Positions 19,964 to 29,001 of a stretch of 64,000 nucleotides of DNA are shown here, in pieces. Position 1 is the first letter of the stretch. Each line of letters opens with the position of its first letter. A model generated the notes under the pieces. The model did not search any database. It saw only the letters and a list, made by a program, of their open reading frames with translations, and was not told where the DNA came from. The position numbers were made by a program, and so were the translations under genes. This DNA is from an uncultured Bacteroidota bacterium (GTDB taxonomy: Bacteria; Bacteroidota; Bacteroidia; Bacteroidales; P3), in NCBI GenBank assembly GCA_902771735.1, contig CACXXO010000001.1, positions 124,001-188,000 on the forward strand, read 5' to 3'.

Positions 19964-20230
19964 TCAGAAAATTAAGTTCCACACATAACGAATTCCGTAC
20001 CAAATAGCATAGCCTAAAAAAAGAATTACAACTACTAAGATTCCGATTCCAATCAGTTTAATGGCATCAATAACTCCGTCTGTATCATCTTTTGAGGCTG
20101 ATTGGCCTCTGTTCTTTTCGTATTGCGTTTTGCAACGCATTGAACAGTAATATAACTTGTCCCATCCAATGCCAGACACGTTTTCCGTTTCGTATTTTTT
20201 ACCACACCATCGACATGTTGCTACACTCAT
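19964..20230 (-). CDS. Small zinc-ribbon protein with C-terminal membrane helix
   Basis: An 88-residue protein. CRWCGKKY and YYCSMRCKTQYEK form a likely C-x2-C...C-x3-C zinc site in the first 40 residues. A single hydrophobic helix (IGIGILVVVILFLGYAIWYG) lies near the C-terminus. It may be membrane-attached with the zinc finger in the cytoplasm. It lies 36 nt upstream of the PD-(D/E)XK gene and probably shares its transcript. Function is unknown. Confidence 0.65.
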   Translation of the reverse strand: MSVATCRWCGKKYETENVSGIGWDKLYYCSMRCKTQYEKNRGQSASKDDTDGVIDAIKLIGIGILVVVILFLGYAIWYGIRYVWNLIF

Positions 20231-20389
20231 TTCATATTTGGCCGTTTTATCCTGTTGCCTCTTCAGTTTTATTATGATTAAACAAAATTTCGGCTCCCAG
20301 CCATTGAGCCGGAAGCCGATGTTTGAATAAGGGGCATAAAGAAAGGCGCAAATCCTTTCGATATATTGTCACTTATTCTTTGAGAAGGT

Positions 20390-20493
20390 GGTCTGGAAAT
20401 ACCTTTGTGTAAATAAGTGGGGAAAGAATCCACGCCATCGCGTGAACTATCCGCAATCTTATTTCCACACAGATGTAAATGATTTTCCAGACC
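20390..20493. repeat. Long imperfect inverted repeat (about 104 bp)
   Basis: GGTCTGGAAA (20390-20399) pairs with TTTCCAGACC (20484-20493). Inside, GTGT-AAATAAG pairs with CTTATTTCCACAC with small bulges. It lies in the 5' leader of the transcript that would start at the minus-strand promoter 20585-20592 and run into the zinc-ribbon gene. The 20231-20692 stretch has no convincing gene. Confidence 0.45.
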
Positions 20494-20584
20494 GTTTACT
20501 CAAAGGAAACAAGAGCGTCAAGCTCAATATGTCTTTGTCTATTTCTACGTTTTATGTCATCGTCATTTTATCATTTTCGCGCTG

Positions 20585-20592
20585 CAAAGATA
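20585..20592 (-). promoter_or_regulatory. Promoter -7 box facing the zinc-ribbon/PD-(D/E)XK unit
   Basis: TATCTTTG on the minus strand followed by CAGCG. The leader to the ATG at 20230 would be about 350 nt, unusually long, and includes the inverted repeat at 20390-20493. Confidence 0.55.
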
Positions 20593-20692
20593 CACATTAT
20601 CTTTTTATCATTTTTGCTGCTTTTATTCTATCAATCACGACTGTGTCATCCTCGATATGAAAGATATATACCCATCGTTTATTGTGCGACAC

Positions 20693-20887
20693 TCATGCCC
20701 GTAGGTTCTCACGTTTCGTCAGGTACATGGACCACAATTCATCGAAATACTCATCCACCGACAGGCGTTCATGTTTGCCGCCGATTGGATAACCCTCGTG
20801 CGCAACAGCTGTACGCCCATATACGGCCTCTGGTTCAGATGCTGTCGGCATTGGCTGTTCCTCTGTTTTATATGGTTTTACTGCCAT
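20693..20887 (-). CDS. Small protein of unknown function (toxin-antitoxin-like context)
   Basis: A 64-residue acidic protein. The segment HERLSVDEYFDELWSMYLTKRE resembles a helix often seen at the end of small Bacteroidales proteins that sit beside antitoxin-like genes. It follows the 84-residue gene at 20937-21191 in the same direction, 49 nt apart. No toxin domain is recognisable, so the call is by context only. Confidence 0.45.
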   Translation of the reverse strand: MAVKPYKTEEQPMPTASEPEAVYGRTAVAHEGYPIGGKHERLSVDEYFDELWSMYLTKRENLRA

Positions 20888-20936
20888 GGTATTATAATCT
20901 CTTTTCCTTGACTATATAGGTACAAAACATTTTACA

Positions 20937-21191
20937 TCATAGGCTGTCGAAGTATTGCTGCATCTCCTCCGGCGTACTGCAGACGATGGTCTCGCCATCG
21001 GCCGACTCTTTACGGGCTTTTCTTATCTTGGTGCGCAATGCGGGCGTGACTGTATTGTCGTTCCGAGCCACACGCACCGAAGCAACGCCACGTATCAACA
21101 GCAAAGCCTTCCTGATTTCGGACAGGGCTGCACCATCCTCAAGTGTTACAATCACTTGATTTGTCTGTGGTGTATATGTTCTTGTATCCAT
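20937..21191 (-). CDS. Small antitoxin-like protein of unknown function
   Basis: An 84-residue protein with a regular alternation typical of a small ferredoxin-like fold: QVIVTLEDGA, EIRKALLLIRGVASVRVA, then a basic helix TPALRTKIRKARKES and a C-terminal PEEMQQYFDSL. Similar small proteins occur in Bacteroidales next to RelE- or PIN-like toxins, but none is present here. It is the first gene after the minus-strand promoter at 21214-21221 and probably shares a transcript with the 64-residue gene. Confidence 0.5.
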   Translation of the reverse strand: MDTRTYTPQTNQVIVTLEDGAALSEIRKALLLIRGVASVRVARNDNTVTPALRTKIRKARKESADGETIVCSTPEEMQQYFDSL

Positions 21192-21213
21192 TTTGTTTTA
21201 ATATTTCACGCTG

Positions 21214-21221
21214 CAAAAATA
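21214..21221 (-). promoter_or_regulatory. Promoter -7 box for the 84-residue small protein gene
   Basis: TATTTTTG followed by CAGCG on the minus strand, about 25 nt before the ATG at 21191. It is divergent from the promoter at 21275. Confidence 0.65.
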
Positions 21222-21274
21222 CACATAATTATTCATACACACAAAAAATAATCTTCCATGCGGTGAAAAAATTG

Positions 21275-21282
21275 TATCTTTG
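21275..21282 (+). promoter_or_regulatory. Promoter -7 box for the nucleoside-hydrolase-like gene
   Basis: TATCTTTG followed by CAACA. Its position argues for the ATG at 21313 and against a TTG start at 21280, which would fall inside the promoter. Confidence 0.7.
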
Positions 21283-21312
21283 CAACATCAAATGAACAGA
21301 AACATTTTAACC

Positions 21313-22350
21313 ATGAAACATACGAAGACCTTTATCCTCCTTGCGTTTGCGGCATTTTTGCTATTTGCTTGCAGCAAGGAGGAACCGACGCCGGAGCCGC
21401 AACAGTCGGCTGTGCCACAGATTATCTTCGACACCGACATAGCCAGTTCGACCGACGACCTTTTCGCCATGCAGTTGCTATACCGCTATGCCGCTCAAGG
21501 GCGTTGCAAGCTGCTGGGCGTGGTGGTGGACCGCATGGGCGACACCAACGCCGCCGTCGCCGACCTGATGAACAACTACTACGGCTTCCCCACCCTGCCT
21601 ATCGGGCTGGAACGCAACGGCACCTACGAGCGCTTCGGTTATATCAACTACACCCCCATCGCACAGGCCACCGACACCAACGGCAACCTGCTGTTCGCCC
21701 GCACCTACAGCGACTATTCGTCGCTCCCCGACGGCTATGTCCTCTACCGCCGCCTGCTGGCCAGCGTCCCCGACGGCAGCGTCACCATTATGCTCACAGG
21801 CATCGCCTCGACGATAGCCAACCTCCTCACTTCCGGCGCCGACCAATATTCGTCGCTGTCGGGCGTGGAACTGGTGCGTCGCAAAGTGAAGCGGCTCTAT
21901 TTCATGGCCACCAAGCTGGAGCCCGGCAGTGAGCTGGAGGTCAGCCCTGGATACAACATGATGATGCATCCCGAAGCGGCAAGCACGCTGTTGGAAATGT
22001 GGCCCGACGACGTCGACGTCATCATTTCGCCCAGTGCGCCAGGCAACATGGTGGAATATACTCCCGAACAGGTGATCAGCGATATCAGCTGGACCGACAT
22101 ACATCCGATTAAACAGATATACATGCGGTTCGACTGCAACACCGGGCAGCGCATGTGGGACCCCATGCTCCCGCTGCAGGAGATTGAGGGCGACAGCCTG
22201 ATTGCCCTCTCGCCCCGCGGACATATGACCTTCATCAACAACAAGGTCAGTTTCACCGTCGACCCCGACGGAAACTTCCGCTATCAAATCGCAGGCGACG
22301 AGGCTTGGGCACAGCGTGTGTTGAATCTGATACGTGCATCAAACCGCTAA
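21313..22350 (+). CDS. Nucleoside-hydrolase (IUNH)-like lipoprotein
   Basis: The protein has 345 residues. The start at 21313 gives a lipoprotein signal (FAAFLLFACSKEE). IIFDTDIASSTDDLFAMQLL is a modified form of the N-terminal calcium-binding motif DTDxxxDDxxA of inosine-uridine hydrolases. GVVVDRMGDTNAA and VTIMLTGIASTIANLL also fit the family. Classical members cleave the N-glycosidic bond of ribonucleosides. The extra residues in the DTD loop and the membrane anchor leave the substrate open. It is monocistronic. Confidence 0.75.
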   Translation: MKHTKTFILLAFAAFLLFACSKEEPTPEPQQSAVPQIIFDTDIASSTDDLFAMQLLYRYAAQGRCKLLGVVVDRMGDTNAAVADLMNNYYGFPTLPIGLERNGTYERFGYINYTPIAQATDTNGNLLFARTYSDYSSLPDGYVLYRRLLASVPDGSVTIMLTGIASTIANLLTSGADQYSSLSGVELVRRKVKRLYFMATKLEPGSELEVSPGYNMMMHPEAASTLLEMWPDDVDVIISPSAPGNMVEYTPEQVISDISWTDIHPIKQIYMRFDCNTGQRMWDPMLPLQEIEGDSLIALSPRGHMTFINNKVSFTVDPDGNFRYQIAGDEAWAQRVLNLIRASNR

Positions 22351-22446
22351 CAGGCCGACCATAACCTGTTGTAAAAAGGAAGTGAATTGGGCGGGGCTGG
22401 GGAAAAATATTTTTGGGCGGGGGGAATTTTATTGTAGGATTTTATG

Positions 22447-22454
22447 TATTTTTG
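22447..22454 (+). promoter_or_regulatory. Promoter -7 box for the DUF2147 gene
   Basis: TATTTTTG followed by CAGCG, 26 nt before the ATG. Confidence 0.65.
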
Positions 22455-22480
22455 CAGCGTTAACTAAAAATAAAACAATA

Positions 22481-22942
22481 ATGAAAAAGTTTTTGACAAC
22501 ACTGGTATTCACCATGATTACGTTTATGGGAGCCACGGCACAGAACGCGTTGAACAACTCGGCAGACAATATTGTCGGCGTGTATCAAAGCACACAGAGT
22601 GGCGAGAAATTCAAGGCCAAGATTGTGAAACTGACCAACGGCACCTACCGCGGCCAAATTATCTGGATAGAGAATCCCAACGATGCCAACGGCAAGAAAC
22701 GTCTCGACACCAAGAATCCGGATGAGAAACTGCGCAATGTACCCTGCGACCAAATCGTCCTCTTCAGCGGACTGGAGTACAACGCCAAGAAAAAGCGCTG
22801 GGACGGAACCAAGATTTACGACCCGCAGCGCGGCATGAGAGCCAAGATGACAGCAGAGTTCGAGAAGGATGGACGCTTGAAAATCAGAGGTTCCATCATG
22901 GGCATCGGCGAGAGCGTCTACTGGACAAAAGTCAAAGATTGA
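22481..22942 (+). CDS. DUF2147 family exported protein
   Basis: A 153-residue protein with a signal peptide ending near GATAQN. NIVGVYQSTQSGEKFKAKIVK, YRGQIIWIENPND and GTKIYDPQRGMRAKM match DUF2147, a small periplasmic beta-barrel family that is common in Bacteroidota and unassigned in function. It has its own promoter and ends at a strong bidirectional terminator. Confidence 0.85.
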   Translation: MKKFLTTLVFTMITFMGATAQNALNNSADNIVGVYQSTQSGEKFKAKIVKLTNGTYRGQIIWIENPNDANGKKRLDTKNPDEKLRNVPCDQIVLFSGLEYNAKKKRWDGTKIYDPQRGMRAKMTAEFEKDGRLKIRGSIMGIGESVYWTKVKD

Positions 22943-22959
22943 ATGAGCAACCGCAAAAA

Positions 22960-22989
22960 AAGGCCAGCGATTTTTGAATCGCTGGCCTT
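22960..22989. terminator. Bidirectional terminator between DUF2147 and the efflux operon
   Basis: A 13-bp perfect stem (AAGGCCAGCGATT and its complement) with a TTTG loop, A-run before and T-run after. It serves both converging genes. Confidence 0.85.
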
Positions 22990-23007
22990 TTTTTTATTTT
23001 CACACCA

Positions 23008-24366
23008 TCAGTCTTCCATACCCCTAAGGTCCAACAGTCGACGACGGGCGGTAAGATAGGCTATACGTCTGTCAGTAAGTGCATTCTGAGCCTGGAGAAG
23101 GAGTGTCTGAGCCTGAAGGACGTCGTTGAGGGTGATGGCACCGGCGCTATAGTTTAATCCTGCCAGACGGTAGTTCTCGCGGGCGAGGTCGAGGGCTGCC
23201 GAGTCGCTGCGAATGAGCATGGCGGCATCGATCATGTCGGAGTAGGCTTTTTCTTCCTCGAGGGATAGTTTCTTGCCATAATCTTCCTGCATGGTACGTG
23301 CCTCCTCGATACGAAGATTGTGCTCGCGGATTTTATACGAGGTTTCCCACCAGCCGGTGAGGGGGACGGAGAGCGACAGGAGCGCCACGGCGTTGCCCGA
23401 GGCATAGTTGCGTATGGTGTTGCCATAATAGCCTATACCCACAAGTGCCAGTTGTGGAAGAGCCTCACCGAGAGTAAGCTTCTTCTGCAATTCCTGTACC
23501 TTCAGGTTGATATCGAGGAGTTGGCGTTCGGGACGCCGGGACTCGGTAATCCGTGATGCGTCGGTCAAATCATCATTCTGTATCCTCAATTCTTCATCGC
23601 CGAAATCGATGCCGTCGGAATAGTCGATACCCAGCTGGATGCACAGCAGACGTCGCGAAAGGCGGAGGCCGGAATTGAGCTGTTGCTGCTGGGCCTGGAT
23701 TTCGTTGCGTTTGAGTTCCACTTGCAGTGCATCGGCCCTGGTGGCGAGACCGTTAGCCAAAGCGGCATTGACGGTGCGGGAAAGGGAGTCGATGAGTGCC
23801 AGCGCAGCATCGACGGTGGCTGCCTTCTCTTTGAGACCCACAACAAGGTAGTATGACGACTCGACTTGCTCGAGGATGTCGCGAACCTGCATCTCGGCCT
23901 GAAGGTTTGCTGCCTCAACACCAAGGCTGGCGAGACGGTTGCCATTGATGATACGTCCGCCGGCATAGATGGGTTGAGCCGCTACAAGGGCGCCACCGGC
24001 GCCATGCTCCATTAGTTCGAGGTGGTTATTGACATCAGACTCGGTAGAGAATGCCTCGTAGATGGCTTCCAACAATTCGCGCATGTCGTTGGATTTTATG
24101 TCGTCGACACCGAAACTGACCATCGGCTCTGCAGCGATATAGCCCAATCCGTGAAACTGCACACTAGGGAAATATTTGGTAAAGACCTGGTCCTTGACAG
24201 CCTGGGCTTTCTGCACAGCAAGTTGCGAGGCACGGATGTCGGCGTTGTTGCGACGGGCCAGCGCAAGGCAGCTGTCGAGTGACAACACTTGAGCGGAAAG
24301 CGGAATATGGAAAACGGAAAGCAGGCTGACGCAAACAACCAGTTTCAGAATAATATTATGTTTCAT
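23008..24366 (-). CDS. TolC-family outer-membrane efflux protein
   Basis: A 452-residue protein with a signal peptide (VSLLSVFHIPLSAQ). LDSCLALARRNNADIRASQLAVQKAQ and the mirrored second half (YSAGAITLNDVLQAQTLLLQAQNALTDRRIAYLTA) are typical of the two TolC repeats. It forms the outer-membrane channel of a tripartite pump. It is the last gene of an operon with adaptor and RND pump. A second ATG at 24375, one base after the RND stop, is also possible as start. Confidence 0.9.
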   Translation of the reverse strand: MKHNIILKLVVCVSLLSVFHIPLSAQVLSLDSCLALARRNNADIRASQLAVQKAQAVKDQVFTKYFPSVQFHGLGYIAAEPMVSFGVDDIKSNDMRELLEAIYEAFSTESDVNNHLELMEHGAGGALVAAQPIYAGGRIINGNRLASLGVEAANLQAEMQVRDILEQVESSYYLVVGLKEKAATVDAALALIDSLSRTVNAALANGLATRADALQVELKRNEIQAQQQQLNSGLRLSRRLLCIQLGIDYSDGIDFGDEELRIQNDDLTDASRITESRRPERQLLDINLKVQELQKKLTLGEALPQLALVGIGYYGNTIRNYASGNAVALLSLSVPLTGWWETSYKIREHNLRIEEARTMQEDYGKKLSLEEEKAYSDMIDAAMLIRSDSAALDLARENYRLAGLNYSAGAITLNDVLQAQTLLLQAQNALTDRRIAYLTARRRLLDLRGMED

Positions 24367-24376
24367 GGCTTTCATT

Positions 24377-27300
24377 TTAGCGTTTACCGATTTTGATAGG
24401 ACGGAAGTTGGTGTTTTTCTTCTCGAATGCCACACTATAGGCCACAGGAAGGACGGTGACAACCAGCGGAAGGGTAAAGATGGTGCCAAAACAGACGACA
24501 ACACCCAGTGGCATCCAGAGCAGCGTACCGGCGGTAATCATGGGGATAACACCGAGAGCCGTTGTGGCCGAGGTGAGGAAAATGGGTCGCATACGGCGAA
24601 GGCCGGCATGGTAGGCGGCTTCAGTGATAGACATCTGTTCCTTGGCACGCAACTCGGCCACATAGTCATACATGATGATGGCATTGCGGACAATGATACC
24701 CACCAGAGAAATCACACCCAGCGTGGCCGTCATGGAGAAATCAAGATTGAAGAGCCAGAGTCCGAAGGCTGTGCCGAAAAGACACAGCAAAGCCATGGAG
24801 ATGGAAAGAACGGAGATTCCAATTTTCCCATAGTGGATAATCAGGACAATGAACATGACGAAAAGCGCCGCAATGACAGCCATAACAAGTCCCGGCAGGA
24901 TTTCGTTGGAGAAAGCCACAGCGCCTCCATATTCCCATGTTACACCCTCGGGGAGGTCCATCTCGTCGAGTTGGCGCCCAATGGCCAATTGCTCGCGCAC
25001 CTGTCCGGCTCCGGGCATAGCGTCGGCCGAAACGGTGATGCAGCGCAACCCGTTGCGGTGGGGCATATTGTTGTGGTGGAATCGCGGCACAATGTCGGCC
25101 ACCTGACGCAGCGGCACCCACATGCCGGGATTGGCACAGGGAATGAGCAGGTCGCCGATGGAACTGTATTCGAGATTCTGCGCCCCGTCGCTATATACCT
25201 TGATGGGAATATTGTAGTCCTTTTGCCAAAGCGAGGAGAGCTGTGTGCCGGAAAGGGCAGCGGAGAGGTAGATGGAAAGAGTTGACTGCGTGATTCCAAG
25301 GGGCGTGGCAATGTCGGGCTTGAGGATGACATCGACCATTTCCTCAGTTTCGTCGAAGTCGGAACGGACAAAGAAGAGATTGGGATTGTTCTTCATGATA
25401 TTGAAGAGCGTATCACGCACCACAACCAACTTATCGTAATCATCGCCTTTGATATAGATTTCGAGGGGCGAAGCGGCCATTTGGTAATCGAGCTGCTTGA
25501 AGCGTACCTGGGCATTGGGGAGGAAGTGTTCATAACGTTGGGCAAACTCGCTGATGACAGCCTTGGTAGCATTGTCGTCGGTGGTCTTGACCACAAACTG
25601 GGCATAGTTGTCCGACGGCAGCTGGGGCGCATAGGTGATGTGGAATCGTGGCGACGACATGCCGATAAAGGAGGTGACACTGGTGATTCGAGGGTCGGCA
25701 AGCAGAATTTTCTCCAACGAGTCGGCGGCCATCTCGGTCTCCTTCACCGAGGCCGAGGCGTCAAGATACATCTCGATAGCGAAACTGTCGCGCTCGGCTT
25801 TGGGTAGAATCTGGATATTGATGGTGAGGGCCAACAGCACGCCTACCACCACCGAGCCTGCGCCGATGGCAAGGGTAATCTTCCGGTGACGGAAGCAGAG
25901 CGACAGTAACTTCTGGTAGCCTTTCTGCAGCCCGTTGAAGAAACCCTCCTGCACTTTCTCGAACTTCGTCTTCTTGTCGGCATTCGACGACTTGATCATG
26001 CTGGCCGACATGTAGGGAATGACGAGGATGGAATAGAGAAAACTACAAGCCAGTGCAATAAGGATTGTCCATGGGAAAAGTTTGATGAAATCTCCAAGGA
26101 AACTGCCTTCGAAGATGGGCAGCGTGGGGAAGAACATCAAGGCGATGGACGCCGTGGCGAAAAGCATAGAGGTGGCCAGTCGCGAAGTGGAGACAGCGGC
26201 CGAGTACCACCGCGAATGACCTGCCCGCAACATGTCTATATATCCGTCAATCACCACCACCGAGTCGTCGACTATCATACCCAGCACGACTATGAGGGCG
26301 GCAAGGGTAACGGTGTTGAGCTCAAAACCAATGAAATACATGATTCCGATGGTGGCGGCGATGCAGATGGGCACCGACGTGGAACTCACGATAGCAGTGC
26401 GCAGCGGGAACAGCATCAGCATCACCAGGATGACCACCAGAATGGCCTCGATAAGGTCCTTGAGGAACGACTTCACCGACGCATCCACCACCCGTGGTTG
26501 ATCCGTGATGCGGTGGATATGGATGTCGGGCGTCGACTGCTGTTCGAACTCCGAGATAATCTCCTCCACCTTCTCACCAAAATCCACCACATTGTTTCCG
26601 CTCCTCATCTCGAGCGAGAGCATGATGCAACGATGGCGGTCGGTCGTCGAGTCGCTGTAGCGAATCGACGGCAAGTGCTTGCTGTAGCGTGGCTCAATGG
26701 TGGCCACGTCCCTCAACCGCAGCGTCTGCCCCGTCACCGGGTCCGAGAAGACAATCATGTCGTTCAGGTTATGCAGGCTACCGAAGGGGATCGACACATG
26801 CACCATCGCGCTGCCTTCGTCGTTCGACACTTTGCCCGAGATGGTGCGGAATCCCTGTGCCGCCAACTCAGCCGACACAATCGAGGGCGAGATGGCATAT
26901 TGCGTCAGTTTCACAGGATCCATGTGGATCGCTATTTCCTCCTTCTGGTCGCCCACCACGTTGATTTTTCCCAACTCGGGGATACTGCGCAGGCGTGCCG
27001 AAAGTTTCTTCGAAGCCTCCTCCAACTCGCGTGGCGACCGTTCCTCACTCTCCATCGCCAAAAGCAGCGACGACGAGTTGCCAAAGTCATCTATCACCGC
27101 CGTCGCCACCACTCCCTGAGGCAGGTCCGTGATGCGGAAGAGGGTCATTCCCTCGCGGATGCGCGACCATGTAATTTTCGTGTCCCCGTCGCCATGCACC
27201 ATCGTCACAAACACATACAGCATTCCATTCTTACTGTAGGAGTAGGTCTTCGTCTTGTCCACCTCGTTAAAAGTGAAAAGATAATCCTCCACCTTCGAGG

Positions 27301-27502
27301 CCACCTGTTCCTCTATCTCCTCTGCCGTCGCACCGGGATACACCACGGCCACCACTCCCTGCCTGATAGTGACATCGGGAAACTCGTTCTTCTTCAAATG
27401 CGGCAACGCATACATCCCTATCAGCACCACCGCCACCAGCGTCAGCGCCAGAATGGGGAAGCTACGCATCGCCCCTTCTATCATATTCGTCCTTCTCGCC
27501 AT
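24377..27502 (-). CDS. RND-family efflux transporter permease (AcrB/MdtB-like)
   Basis: A 1041-residue inner-membrane protein with the RND layout. TM1 lies near residues 15-31, followed by the porter loop (FPDVTIRQGVVAVVYPGATAEEIEEQVASKVED). A TM block has VTLAALIVVLGMIVDDSVVVIDGY with acidic residues for proton relay. The second half contains ATLGVISLVGIIVRNAIIMYDY and RMRPIFLTSATTALGVIPM. It exports hydrophobic compounds driven by protons. The upstream adaptor and downstream TolC protein complete the pump. Confidence 0.95.
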   Translation of the reverse strand: MARRTNMIEGAMRSFPILALTLVAVVLIGMYALPHLKKNEFPDVTIRQGVVAVVYPGATAEEIEEQVASKVEDYLFTFNEVDKTKTYSYSKNGMLYVFVTMVHGDGDTKITWSRIREGMTLFRITDLPQGVVATAVIDDFGNSSSLLLAMESEERSPRELEEASKKLSARLRSIPELGKINVVGDQKEEIAIHMDPVKLTQYAISPSIVSAELAAQGFRTISGKVSNDEGSAMVHVSIPFGSLHNLNDMIVFSDPVTGQTLRLRDVATIEPRYSKHLPSIRYSDSTTDRHRCIMLSLEMRSGNNVVDFGEKVEEIISEFEQQSTPDIHIHRITDQPRVVDASVKSFLKDLIEAILVVILVMLMLFPLRTAIVSSTSVPICIAATIGIMYFIGFELNTVTLAALIVVLGMIVDDSVVVIDGYIDMLRAGHSRWYSAAVSTSRLATSMLFATASIALMFFPTLPIFEGSFLGDFIKLFPWTILIALACSFLYSILVIPYMSASMIKSSNADKKTKFEKVQEGFFNGLQKGYQKLLSLCFRHRKITLAIGAGSVVVGVLLALTINIQILPKAERDSFAIEMYLDASASVKETEMAADSLEKILLADPRITSVTSFIGMSSPRFHITYAPQLPSDNYAQFVVKTTDDNATKAVISEFAQRYEHFLPNAQVRFKQLDYQMAASPLEIYIKGDDYDKLVVVRDTLFNIMKNNPNLFFVRSDFDETEEMVDVILKPDIATPLGITQSTLSIYLSAALSGTQLSSLWQKDYNIPIKVYSDGAQNLEYSSIGDLLIPCANPGMWVPLRQVADIVPRFHHNNMPHRNGLRCITVSADAMPGAGQVREQLAIGRQLDEMDLPEGVTWEYGGAVAFSNEILPGLVMAVIAALFVMFIVLIIHYGKIGISVLSISMALLCLFGTAFGLWLFNLDFSMTATLGVISLVGIIVRNAIIMYDYVAELRAKEQMSITEAAYHAGLRRMRPIFLTSATTALGVIPMITAGTLLWMPLGVVVCFGTIFTLPLVVTVLPVAYSVAFEKKNTNFRPIKIGKR

Positions 27503-27536
27503 AATCCTGAAAATTCTCTTTTTTAAACCTTTACCG

Positions 27537-28559
27537 TTACTTCACCCTCACCTTGGCTCCGTTGTACAGCTTCTGCTGCCCGAGGGTAACCACCGTGTCG
27601 CCACTCTCCAAACCCGAATCCACAACCACTCCGTTATGCATAAAATCACTCACTTCGACCGTACGATGGCAAGCCTTTCCATCCTTAACAATCCACACCA
27701 CCGTACCCTCCGGCATCACACTCACACACTCCGACGGAACCACGATGCCCATCTTCGCCTTCAACGCCACCTTTACCTTCGCCACCATGTCGGGCAACAG
27801 TCCCTCCATGTCGCCACCCACAACTGTAGCATAAACCCCGTATGTGTGTCCCAACGGATTGGCCACCAAACTCTTGTCGCTGATACGGAGCGTCAACTCG
27901 CGATTGTCGAGCGCAGGAATCGTCATCCGCGCCTCCGAGCCCACGGGCAACATGCCCACTTCGTGTTCCGGAACTGAGAAACGGACACGCATCCTCTTCA
28001 TATCCAGCACCCTTGCAAAAATTTCCACAGGTTTCATCTCTTCGCCCACATGGTGGTTTCGGCACGACACAACGCCGTCAATCGGAGCCCTCAACGTCGA
28101 CTCCTCCACCCTCTTCCGCGCCGCCACCTCGGCCTGGCGCGCCTTCTCCAGATCAGTCTCCATCTGCACCCAGCGCACATCACTGATGCCGCCTTCGGCA
28201 TGCACCCCCTTCATCCTCTCGTAGGCATCCTCGGCCTGACGCAATGTCGCCATAGCTGTATTGTGCAGGCTCGTCACCGTCGTCGCGTCGATCTCCGCCA
28301 ACAGCTGACCCTTCCTCACCCTGTCGCCGTTCTTCACCGTCACCTTTGTCAACTTTCCACCAAGGGCGAACCCAAGGTCCACCTCCACCTCCGAGCCTAT
28401 TTCGCCCACATACTCACGTTCTCCCGTATTGTTCCCGTCCGAAACCACCATGGCCTCGACCACAATCGTGTCGCTCCATCCGCTATTGCCCTTGTCGCCG
28501 CCATTGCACCCCGTCAATACCGGAATGACCAACAGCAAAGAAATGAAAATACGTCTCAT
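27537..28559 (-). CDS. RND efflux periplasmic adaptor (membrane fusion protein, HlyD/AcrA family)
   Basis: A 340-residue protein starting MRRIFISLLLVIPVLTGCNGG, so a lipoprotein. GSEVEVDLGFALGGKLTKVTVKNGDRVRKGQLLAEID is the lipoyl half-motif. It is followed by a coiled hairpin (ATLRQAEDAYERMKGVHAEGG) and the second lipoyl half (STLRAPIDGVVSCRNHHVGEEM). It links the RND pump to the outer-membrane channel. It is the first gene of the operon, 34 nt before the pump gene. Confidence 0.93.
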   Translation of the reverse strand: MRRIFISLLLVIPVLTGCNGGDKGNSGWSDTIVVEAMVVSDGNNTGEREYVGEIGSEVEVDLGFALGGKLTKVTVKNGDRVRKGQLLAEIDATTVTSLHNTAMATLRQAEDAYERMKGVHAEGGISDVRWVQMETDLEKARQAEVAARKRVEESTLRAPIDGVVSCRNHHVGEEMKPVEIFARVLDMKRMRVRFSVPEHEVGMLPVGSEARMTIPALDNRELTLRISDKSLVANPLGHTYGVYATVVGGDMEGLLPDMVAKVKVALKAKMGIVVPSECVSVMPEGTVVWIVKDGKACHRTVEVSDFMHNGVVVDSGLESGDTVVTLGQQKLYNGAKVRVK

Positions 28560-28610
28560 AATGCTTTTATTCAATAAAATACTATTTTTTCTGCATAATA
28601 TTCTGCAATG

Positions 28611-28618
28611 CAAAGATA
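28611..28618 (-). promoter_or_regulatory. Promoter -7 box for the RND efflux operon
   Basis: TATCTTTG followed by CATTG on the minus strand, about 50 nt before the adaptor ATG. Confidence 0.7.
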
Positions 28619-28691
28619 CATTTTTCCATCAAAAAAACAAAAAAATTTGTCCCAGCCCCACCCATCCATAACGCTTGGCATCTCTACCGTA

Positions 28692-28802
28692 CCATCTCCG
28701 ATCCATCACCGAATCATCTCCGACCCCGGTCGGACTTCAGTCGGACTTGGGTCGGAGTTGAGTCGGACTTGATACGGAGTTGGTACTAAGAATCAGTCAG
28801 TT
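28692..28802. repeat. 11-nt-periodic dyad element, copy E3
   Basis: Nine consecutive 11-nt units from CCATCTCCGAT (28692) to TTGGTACTAAG (28790), changing from pyrimidine-rich to purine-rich around CCCGGTCGG. The right end carries the reverse complement of the E2 box (GGAGTTGGTACTAAGAATCA). It lies between the divergent efflux operon and ffh. Confidence 0.8.
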
Positions 28803-28966
28803 ACATGTTTACTTTTTACGTATAACACACAAATTCAATGCATTAACACTGATTTTTCGCTTGTAACTTACTGATTTCCAATCGCGGCTCGACCAGTAAA
28901 AAAACAGCCGTCAACGGGGTTGAACGGATGTGGAAAAATAAATTTTGCCATGTCGGCCGTTTTTCG

Positions 28967-28974
28967 TACCTTTG
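28967..28974 (+). promoter_or_regulatory. Promoter -7 box for ffh
   Basis: TACCTTTG followed by CAGCG, 27 nt before the ffh ATG. Confidence 0.7.
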
Positions 28975-29001
28975 CAGCGGAAAAACAATGCAGAGCAAAC
29001 T

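Noticed and set aside
20388-20660. 90-codon frame on the + strand
   Set aside because: It covers the long inverted repeat and the minus-strand promoter, has no family features and no promoter of its own.
24365-27526. Long + strand frames opposite the RND pump gene
   Set aside because: They are antisense to a clear RND transporter, and their translations are low-complexity His/Arg/Gly-rich sequence without domains.
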